Below are positions 6,707 to 12,890 of a stretch of 37,586 nt of DNA, in pieces (positions within the stretch are counted from its first letter, which is position 1; each line of letters begins with the position of its first letter). Source of the DNA: AG-12 sp027319585 (GTDB taxonomy: Bacteria > Chloroflexota > Dormibacteria > Aeolococcales > Bog-877); NCBI GenBank assembly GCA_027319585.1, contig DAHVMY010000017.1, positions 1-37,586 of the forward strand, in the 5' to 3' direction. Under the pieces are notes generated by a model, which worked only from the letters and a program-made list of their open reading frames with translations, made no database searches and had not been told where the DNA came from. The position numbers and the translations under genes were made by a program.

Positions 6707-7810
6707 TCATGGGCGAGCCCGCGGATCGTCCACGACGACCCCGGTGGATCCCCATCGGAGCAGCAGCCCTCCCCAGGTGAGCCCGGCGCCGAAGGCCACC
6801 AAACAGATCAGGTCGCCGTCGTGGCATTGCCCCGCGGCCGCGCCCTCCGCCAGCGCCAAGGGGATGGAGGCGGAGGAGGTGTTGCCGGTGCGGTCGACGT
6901 TGGAGACGAACCGCTCGATGGGGTAATCCAGCCGGCCGGCAGCGGTCGCCAGAATGCGGGAATTGGCCTGGTGCGGCACCACCAGGGTGATATCAGCGGG
7001 GGTGAGCCCCACCGAATGCGCGAGTCGCTCGACCACCTGTTCGAGGATCTTGGTGCTGAAGCGGAACACCTCCCGACCGTTCATGGTGATGACCCGGCCC
7101 AGGGATCGCTGGGAGGCGGTGTACTCCGGCATCCCGGGCAGCCCCGGGGGCTCGAGCGGAGCCGGCTTGGTCCCCAGAGCCGCCGACCCACCCCCGTCGG
7201 CACCGAGCTCGAGGGCGACGATCTCGCTACCGCCGGCGTCGGCGCCACCGACCAGGAACGCCCCGGCCCCGTCGCCGAAGAGGACCGCAGTCGAGCGGTC
7301 CGACCAGTCCACCAAGCGGGAGAAGATCTCGGCCGACACGACCAGGACCCGTCGGCTCATGCCGCTCTGGATCAGCGCCTGGGCCATGGCCAGGCCGTAG
7401 ACCGCCCCGGAGCAGGCCGCCTGGATGTCGAAGGCGGGCCCCAGGGGAGTGCCGAGCGCCGCCTGCAGCCTGCAGGCCAAGGATGGGAACGTCTCATCGG
7501 GGGAGCTGCTGGAGCAGATGATGGTGTCAACCTCGCCGGCCCCGACCCCGGCCGCGGCCAGGCACGCTCTGGCGCTGCGCGCGGCGAGCTCCAGCAGACC
7601 CTCCGCGGGACTGGCGACCCGCCGCTCCCGGATCCCGGTGCGGCTCACGATCCACTCGTCGGAGGTGTCCAGGAACCGCTCAAGGTCCGCGTTGGTGACC
7701 AGGGTCTCGGGGAGGGCACTGCCAAGGCCCATGACCCGGCATCCGCTCCCGGGGCCGCCGGGCGACGCAGCGGATCGCCAAACGGACCCCACGGAATCCT
7801 CAAGGTTCAC
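6707..7810 (-). CDS. fabH: Beta-ketoacyl-ACP synthase III (KAS III)
   Basis: FabH starts fatty-acid synthesis by condensing an acyl-CoA primer with malonyl-ACP. From GTG 7810 the product is 367 residues. The Cys-His-Asn triad is seen in DIQAACSGAVYGL, VVPHQANSRIL and DRTGNTSSASIPLAL, and the N-terminal block VMGLGSALPETLVTNADLER with SDEWIVSRTGIRERR is typical. I chose GTG 7810 because GGAG lies 5 nt upstream. The frame also opens at GTG 7831, but that codon falls inside an inverted repeat shared with the accD promoter region. Even so the N-terminus is about 25 residues longer than usual, so a start further inside is possible. Primer specificity (acetyl or branched) cannot be told from sequence. 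Confidence 0.92.
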   Translation of the reverse strand: MNLEDSVGSVWRSAASPGGPGSGCRVMGLGSALPETLVTNADLERFLDTSDEWIVSRTGIRERRVASPAEGLLELAARSARACLAAAGVGAGEVDTIICSSSSPDETFPSLACRLQAALGTPLGPAFDIQAACSGAVYGLAMAQALIQSGMSRRVLVVSAEIFSRLVDWSDRSTAVLFGDGAGAFLVGGADAGGSEIVALELGADGGGSAALGTKPAPLEPPGLPGMPEYTASQRSLGRVITMNGREVFRFSTKILEQVVERLAHSVGLTPADITLVVPHQANSRILATAAGRLDYPIERFVSNVDRTGNTSSASIPLALAEGAAAGQCHDGDLICLVAFGAGLTWGGLLLRWGSTGVVVDDPRARP

Positions 7811-7862
7811 AGTGGCTCCAAGGTTACGCACTCGAGCCTGGGCGAAGCCGTGGCGTAACCTT
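7802..7862. promoter_or_regulatory. Inverted repeat between fabH and accD, possible operator
   Basis: AAGGTTACGC (7820-7829) is repeated in perfect inverse as GCGTAACCTT (7853-7862), with 23 bp between the arms. A third, partial copy AAGGTTCA lies at 7802-7809. The sites occupy the divergent region of two fatty-acid operons, where a FapR-, FasR- or FadR-like regulator would be expected to act. No regulator gene is nearby, so the binding protein is unknown. Confidence 0.55.
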
Positions 7863-7961
7863 TCTCGCGGCTCGGGACTCTGCTCACGTGAGACCTGCGG
7901 CGGCTGGCGCCCCAGGTACCGGCTGTGCGCCCGAGCCGGAAGTTTCTGAGGGAGGACGCGG

Positions 7962-8813
7962 ATGGCGATAAGCCCGGGCTACACCCGAGCCCAGACCAGC
8001 AACGACCCCGGAGCCTTCACCTGCTCCGCCTGCCACGCGACCTATCCGGCTGCCCAGGTGGCCGGGAGCCTCTATGTGTGCCCCGGGTGCTCGCACCACG
8101 CCCGGATCGGCGCCCACGAGAGGATCCGCCAGCTGGTGGACAAGGGGAGCTTCCAGGAGTGGGACGCCAATCTCGCCGGGACCGACCGGCTCGGCTTCTT
8201 CGACACCCGGGCTTACACCGACAGGCTCGACGAGGCACGGCTCCGCCAGCAGCTACCCGACGCGTTGCTCACCGGCTCCGGCACCATCGAGGGGCATCGT
8301 GCCGGCGTCGCCGCCTTCGACTTCGGCTTTCTCGGAGGCAGCCTCTCGACCGCGGTCGGAGAGCGGCTGGCTCGCGCGATCGAGCACAGCGCGGAGGAGC
8401 GCATCCCCTTCGTGTGCGTGACCTCTTCCGGTGGCGCACGCATGCAGGAGGGGGTGTTCTCGCTGATGCAGATGGCCAAGAGCGTCTCCGCTTTGCACCA
8501 GCTGGCCGAGGCTCACCTGCCGTTCATCTCGATTCTGGTCGACCCGACGATGGGGGGCAGCATCGCCAGCTTCGCCGCCCTCGGTGACGTGATCCTGGCC
8601 GAGCCCAAGGCCATGATCGGGTTCACCGGCGCCCGGGTGATCACCCAGGCGACCTACGAGCAGCTGCCCGCCGGCTTCCAGACCTCCGAGTTCCACCACG
8701 CACGCGGGCTCATCGACCGGGTGGTGGACCGTCGCGAGCTCAAGGCAACCCTGGGCCAGATTCTCGCTGTGCTGGCGGTGCCCAACCGGGAGAGCGACCG
8801 GATCCTGGCATGA
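7962..8813 (+). CDS. accD: Acetyl-CoA carboxylase carboxyltransferase beta subunit
   Basis: The 283-residue protein is the beta half of the carboxyltransferase that moves CO2 from carboxybiotin to acetyl-CoA to make malonyl-CoA. The N-terminal zinc ribbon has four cysteines, C21-x2-C24 and C40-x2-C43. The crotonase-like domain follows, with VTSSGGARMQEGVFSLMQMA, VDPTMGGSIASFAALGD and EPKAMIGFTGARVI. The start ATG 7962 has GGAGG 6-7 nt upstream. Its stop overlaps the accA start in ATGA, giving the 1:1 translation expected of a heterotetramer. The biotin carrier and carboxylase subunits (accB, accC) are not in the window. Confidence 0.95.
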   Translation: MAISPGYTRAQTSNDPGAFTCSACHATYPAAQVAGSLYVCPGCSHHARIGAHERIRQLVDKGSFQEWDANLAGTDRLGFFDTRAYTDRLDEARLRQQLPDALLTGSGTIEGHRAGVAAFDFGFLGGSLSTAVGERLARAIEHSAEERIPFVCVTSSGGARMQEGVFSLMQMAKSVSALHQLAEAHLPFISILVDPTMGGSIASFAALGDVILAEPKAMIGFTGARVITQATYEQLPAGFQTSEFHHARGLIDRVVDRRELKATLGQILAVLAVPNRESDRILA

Positions 8814-9646
8814 CCCCCGTGGAACCCAAGGGGGAGGTCGAGGCCGGCCAGGCAGCGGCGGCGTGGGCGCACGTCGAGATGTCGCGCCACCCTGAGCGGC
8901 CCTACGCCTTGGACCTGATCAAGCGCTGCCTCGATGACTTCATCGAACTGCACGGAGACCGGCAGGGTGGCGATGATGCCGCCATGGTCATCGGGCTGGC
9001 CCGGCTCGGAGGTCAGCGACTCGCCGTGGTCGCGAACCAGAAGGGAAGGACCCTGGAGGAGCGCGGAAGGCGCAACTTCGGGATGGCGCACCCAGAGGGA
9101 TATCGGAAGGCTCAGCGGCTCTTCACCCTGGCGGGGCGACTCCAGCTGCCGGTGGTCAGTTTCATCGACACCCCGGGGGCCTACCCGGGAGTGGCCGCCG
9201 AGGAGAGGGGGCAGGCTTGGGCAATCGCCCAGACCCTGGAGGCGCAGCTCGCCCTGCCGACTCCCTACCTGGCGGTGGTGATCGGTGAGGGTGGCAGCGG
9301 GGGGGCCCTGGCCACCCTGCTGGCGGATTCGGTGCTGGTGCTGGAGCACGCGTTCCTGTCCGTGGCGTCCCCCGAAGCCGCCGCCGCCATCCTCTTTCGC
9401 GATGCCAGCCAGAAGCAGCATGCCGCCGCCGCGCTGCGCCTGGAGGCGGTCAACCTGCTCGAGTGGGGCATCGCTGATGAGATCGTCCCCGAGCCCGAGG
9501 GGGGGGCGCACACCGATTGGGACGCTACCGCGGCAATCCTTCGGCCTCGCCTGGAACTGCGCCTGCGCCAGCTTACCGAGAGGGGCTTCGACCCCGCACG
9601 TCGCCGGGCGCGGTACCGGCAACTCGACGGGCTCTTTCAGGCCTGA
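8810..9646 (+). CDS. accA: Acetyl-CoA carboxylase carboxyltransferase alpha subunit
   Basis: This 278-residue protein is the alpha half of the carboxyltransferase. Signature blocks are HPERPYALDLIKRCLDDFIE, FGMAHPEGYRKAQRLFTLAG, FIDTPGAYPGVAAEERGQA and the oxyanion region VIGEGGSGGALATLLADSV. It is slightly shorter than the roughly 320-residue E. coli protein because the N-terminal helical extension is trimmed. The gene overlaps accD by 4 nt. A perfect hairpin follows immediately, so accDA probably ends here as a two-gene operon. Confidence 0.95.
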   Translation: MTPVEPKGEVEAGQAAAAWAHVEMSRHPERPYALDLIKRCLDDFIELHGDRQGGDDAAMVIGLARLGGQRLAVVANQKGRTLEERGRRNFGMAHPEGYRKAQRLFTLAGRLQLPVVSFIDTPGAYPGVAAEERGQAWAIAQTLEAQLALPTPYLAVVIGEGGSGGALATLLADSVLVLEHAFLSVASPEAAAAILFRDASQKQHAAAALRLEAVNLLEWGIADEIVPEPEGGAHTDWDATAAILRPRLELRLRQLTERGFDPARRRARYRQLDGLFQA

Positions 9647-9653
9647 GCGCCGC

Positions 9654-9674
9654 CACCTCCCGGCCCGGGAGGTG
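9654..9674. terminator. Hairpin between accA and the convergent decarboxylase gene
   Basis: CACCTCCCGG and CCGGGAGGTG are perfect inverse copies around a single central base, which gives an 8-bp stem with a 5-nt loop in practice. It fills the 40-bp gap between two convergent genes. There is no T-run. Confidence 0.6.
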
Positions 9675-9686
9675 CGCCACCGCCTC

Positions 9687-11165
9687 TCAGGTGGCCGCGG
9701 CCCGAAGCTCCTCCCACAGCACCGCCACGTCCTCGGGCGTGGTCCGCAGGCCGCCGATGGTGGCTCTCAGGGCAAACTGCCCACGCAGCACCGCGTGCGA
9801 GATGAACACCCGGCCGCGCTGGTTGACCCGGCTCATCAGCTGCCGGTTGTGCTCTTCCAGCTCTTCCTCGGAGCTCAGGCCCGGGGGGTGGTGCCGGAAG
9901 CACACGGTGGACATGGGCACCGGAGCGAGCAACTCCCAGCCTGCCTCGCCGCTCAGCCGGTCTGAGAGCCAGGCCGCCATCCTCAGATGGGAGCGCAGGA
10001 TCTCGCGTATCCCCTCCTGGCCGAAGTAGCGCAGCACCATCCAGAGCTTGAGCGCCCGCATCCGCCGACCCAGCGCCACCCCAAAATCCATCAGGTTGCG
10101 AGCCCCGATTCCCTCTTCCCGGCCGGCCTCCGGCGTGGAGAGGTACTCGGGAACCAGGGAGAAGGCGCGGCGCAACACCTCCGGTCGGGTGGTCAGCAAC
10201 ACCGAGCAGTCGATGGGGGTGAACAGCCACTTGTGCGGGTTCACCAGCACCGACTGCGCCCGCTCCACCCCCCCGAAGACGCGCTCCCGGTGCTCCGGCA
10301 GCGCCGCCAGGACACCACCGTGGGCAGCATCCACGTGCAGCCACACCCCGAGCTCGTCGCAGATGTCGGCGAGCTCGGGGACCGGGTCGATGCTGGTGGT
10401 GGCCGTGGTCCCCACGGTCGCCACCACGGCCAGAGGCCTGACCCCCGCCGCCAGGTCTTCCCGCAGAGCCTGGTCGAGAGCGCTCAGGTCCATCCGGAAT
10501 CGCGCATCCGTCGCCACCGCGCGGTAACCGTCTCGGCCCAGGCCCAAGGTCACGACCGCCTTCTCGACCGACGAGTGGGTCTGGTCCGAGCCGTAGACAC
10601 GGAGCCTGGGCAGGTCGGGCCGACCCACCAGCCCGTGCTCTCTTATCCCCAATCCCAACTGCTCCCGAGCGCCGGCCAGCGCCACCAGGGTCGAGGTGGA
10701 GGCCGTGTCGTTGATGTGGCCGTCGAAGGTTGGGGGCAGCCCCAGCAGCTCCGCCAACCAGCGGCACACGACCCACTCCAGCTCGGTGGCGGCGGGTCCG
10801 GTCCGCCACAGCATCGCGTTGACGTTTAGGGTCGCGCTCAGCAGCTCCCCGATGATGCCGGCACCGGCGGCGGAGCTGTTGAAGTAGGCGAAGAAGCGGG
10901 GGTGGTTCCAGTGGGTGGTGGCGGGCACGATCCGGGTCGAGAAGTCGGCCAGGATCGCATCCATCGACTCTCCCCTGACCGGCGCCGATTGCGGCAGCCG
11001 CTCGGCCAGCCAGCCGGGCTCGACCGCCGCCAGCGGCGGCAGATTGGCCATCTCATCGAGATACCTGGCCGCCTCCTCGATGGCGGCGTGCCCGACTCTG
11101 CGGAACTCCGCTGGGGACATCTCCAGGCTGGGACCGGCGCTCTGAGGACGGGGCAGGTCCGGCAT
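9687..11165 (-). CDS. PLP-dependent group II amino-acid decarboxylase
   Basis: From ATG 11165 the product is 492 residues and belongs to the aromatic-L-amino-acid/glutamate decarboxylase family. The Schiff-base lysine is K312 in VNPHKWLFTP. D279 in HVDAAHGG pairs with the pyridine nitrogen, and H197 in DQTHSSVEKA stacks on the cofactor. The N-terminal part shows HWNHPRFFAYFNSSAAGAGI, the aromatic decarboxylase signature. An amine plus CO2 is the expected outcome, but the substrate (tryptophan, tyrosine, phenylalanine or another) cannot be decided. The frame stays open far upstream, but ATG 11165 overlaps the stop of the MetF-like gene in TGATG, which fixes the start by coupling. Confidence 0.88.
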   Translation of the reverse strand: MPDLPRPQSAGPSLEMSPAEFRRVGHAAIEEAARYLDEMANLPPLAAVEPGWLAERLPQSAPVRGESMDAILADFSTRIVPATTHWNHPRFFAYFNSSAAGAGIIGELLSATLNVNAMLWRTGPAATELEWVVCRWLAELLGLPPTFDGHINDTASTSTLVALAGAREQLGLGIREHGLVGRPDLPRLRVYGSDQTHSSVEKAVVTLGLGRDGYRAVATDARFRMDLSALDQALREDLAAGVRPLAVVATVGTTATTSIDPVPELADICDELGVWLHVDAAHGGVLAALPEHRERVFGGVERAQSVLVNPHKWLFTPIDCSVLLTTRPEVLRRAFSLVPEYLSTPEAGREEGIGARNLMDFGVALGRRMRALKLWMVLRYFGQEGIREILRSHLRMAAWLSDRLSGEAGWELLAPVPMSTVCFRHHPPGLSSEEELEEHNRQLMSRVNQRGRVFISHAVLRGQFALRATIGGLRTTPEDVAVLWEELRAAAT

Positions 11166-12004
11166 CAGGCGGTCGCCTCGGTTGAGAGCTCCCGAGCGAC
11201 ACTGAAGTCCCGCGCCAGCGGGGCCGCGTGGCGCTCCCCACCCAGCGGGATGAGATGGAGGCGCAGGCCGTCCCGGGCACCGATCTCCTTCACCAGCTGG
11301 GCGGCGACCTCCAGGCCGCGGCCCGCTCTGATCTGCTCCGCCAGTCGGTCTGGGATGGGGCAGTCCGGCAGCGAGCGAACGACGAAGTCCAGACTGCGGG
11401 CCGAGCGGATGAGCCCGATGCTTGCGAAGAGCACCACCTCGGGGGAGACCACCTGCTTGAGCTGCACCAGGAACGAGTCGAAGCGCTCCAGGTCGAACAC
11501 CATCTGGGTCTGGACGAAGTCGATTCCCGCGGCCGCCTTGCGCTCGAGCAGCCTGAGCTCCCGATCCCGCGGGGCGAACGGGTTGGCCACCACCCCGCGC
11601 AGCAGGGACCGGGGCGCGGCCCACTCGGGGATGGAGGCCAGCGTCTCCACCACGGTGAGCCCGCTGTCGACGGCGGCCCCCCGGTCACCCCTGACCACGA
11701 GCACGCCCAGCGCCCCGAGGGCGGCGGCGCCCATCACCTGCTGCTGCTGGCCGAGGCGGTTGCGGTCGCGGCACGAGAGGTGCACGATGGCCTGGAGTCG
11801 GCGGCTCTGGCAGGCGGATACTGCCGCCAGGGGGGAGAGCCGGGGACGGCTCATGTGGTTGTCGGTGAGACCCACCACCCCGATGGCCGGGGAGAGGAGG
11901 TCGAGGGCGCGCTCCACGGGGCGCAGGTCCGCCTGGCGAGGCATGGAGAGCTCGGCGGAAATCACGGCGGCGGGAAACACTCTCGCCCCAATATATTGGC
12001 TCAT
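11165..12004 (-). CDS. Methylenetetrahydrofolate reductase family protein
   Basis: The 279-residue product is MetF-like, a TIM-barrel flavoenzyme family reducing 5,10-methylene-THF to 5-methyl-THF. Family blocks are FPAAVISAELSMPR (strand 1), GVVGLTDNHMSRPRLSPLAA, IVHLSCRDRNRLGQQQQVMG, ALGVLVVRGDRG and FVQTQMVFDLERFDSFLVQL, in the usual order. The C-terminal IPDRLAEQI helix is also present. ATG 12004 has no ribosome site. GTG 11980, preceded by GGGG and a TATATT -10-like box, is an alternative that would place two palindromes upstream of the gene. It is coupled to the PLP decarboxylase, an unusual pairing, so its role may lie outside methionine synthesis. Confidence 0.82.
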   Translation of the reverse strand: MSQYIGARVFPAAVISAELSMPRQADLRPVERALDLLSPAIGVVGLTDNHMSRPRLSPLAAVSACQSRRLQAIVHLSCRDRNRLGQQQQVMGAAALGALGVLVVRGDRGAAVDSGLTVVETLASIPEWAAPRSLLRGVVANPFAPRDRELRLLERKAAAGIDFVQTQMVFDLERFDSFLVQLKQVVSPEVVLFASIGLIRSARSLDFVVRSLPDCPIPDRLAEQIRAGRGLEVAAQLVKEIGARDGLRLHLIPLGGERHAAPLARDFSVARELSTEATA

Positions 12005-12012
12005 CAGATGAG
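11988..12012. promoter_or_regulatory. Two abutting palindromes in an AT-rich divergent promoter region
   Basis: CCAATATATTGG (11988-11999) is a perfect 12-bp palindrome. It is followed immediately by CTCATC-A-GATGAG (12000-12012), a perfect 6-bp inverted repeat. The region is strikingly AT-rich for this genome and separates the MetF-like operon (-) from the ABC exporter (+). TATATT within the first palindrome reads as a -10 box on both strands. A repressor site covering divergent promoters is a natural reading, but no regulator is encoded next to it. Confidence 0.5.
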
Positions 12013-12176
12013 GAAAAATTTCATCCTTTTGGCGGATGGCAGAGGGCCACGCTGGGGCGCAGAATTGGCAGTCGCCGAGGTGCCCCCTCCTGTTTCGGAC
12101 CCTGGCCCGGTCCGGAGTCGACCTCTTGGCTGACTTTGCTCCTGCAACCTCCCCCGCAGGTGGGTTAAGCAACGGC

Positions 12177-12890
12177 TTGTCCCATGGCGAAGTCCCGGTC
12201 CTGGAGGTGCGGCACCTCGGCCGCACCCTACACCTGGGGGAGGAGCGGATCGAGATTCTCAAGGACATCACCTTTCGCATCCCCGCCGGGGAGTTCGTCA
12301 CCCTGATGGGCCCCTCGGGCAGTGGCAAGAGCACCCTGCTTGGCTGCATCACCGGGCTGGACACCCCCAGCTCCGGCCAGGTGCTGCTGAACGGGATCGA
12401 CGTTTCGGCGATGCGGGAGAGCCAGCTGGCCGGAATCCGCAACCGCACGGTGGGGATGGTGTTCCAGGCCTTCAACCTGATCCCGACGCTGACCGCCCGG
12501 GAAAACGTCGAGGTGCCCCTCTACGCCGGCTCCTGGAAGGGCTCTCCCTCCGCCAGGGCGGAGGAGCTCCTGGGCCTGGTGGGGCTCTCCCACCGGATGG
12601 AGCACCGGCCGAGCCAGCTCTCGGGCGGGGAGCAGCAGCGGGTGGCGATCGCCCGGGCGCTGGCCACCCAGCCTCCGCTGCTGGTCGCCGACGAGCCAAC
12701 CGGGAACCTGGCGGCGGCTCAGGGGCGGGAGGTGCTCGACCTGCTGTGGCAGCTGAAGCAGACCTTGGGGACCACCTTTGTGATCGCGACCCATGATCCC
12801 TCGGTCGCTCAGTACGCGACCAGGATGCTCCAGCTGAGCGACGGCCAGCTGGTCAGTGACGCTCCCGGCCCTCGGGCCACAGCTGCTTGA
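12177..12890 (+). CDS. ABC transporter ATP-binding protein (MacB/LolD type)
   Basis: The ATPase has Walker A GPSGSGKST, a Q-loop in GMVFQAFNLIPTLTARENV, signature LSGGEQQRVAIARALA, Walker B LLVADEP and switch histidine in VIATHDP. These features and the order place it in the MacB/LolD/FtsE class that powers FtsX-type permeases. The start is uncertain. TTG 12177 gives 237 residues, the family's usual length, and the domain begins at VLEVRHLGRTL. An upstream ATG at 12036 would add 47 residues without similarity. The gene overlaps the permease start by 4 nt (TTGA), so the two form one transporter operon, facing away from the MetF-like operon. Confidence 0.88.
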   Translation: MSHGEVPVLEVRHLGRTLHLGEERIEILKDITFRIPAGEFVTLMGPSGSGKSTLLGCITGLDTPSSGQVLLNGIDVSAMRESQLAGIRNRTVGMVFQAFNLIPTLTARENVEVPLYAGSWKGSPSARAEELLGLVGLSHRMEHRPSQLSGGEQQRVAIARALATQPPLLVADEPTGNLAAAQGREVLDLLWQLKQTLGTTFVIATHDPSVAQYATRMLQLSDGQLVSDAPGPRATAA

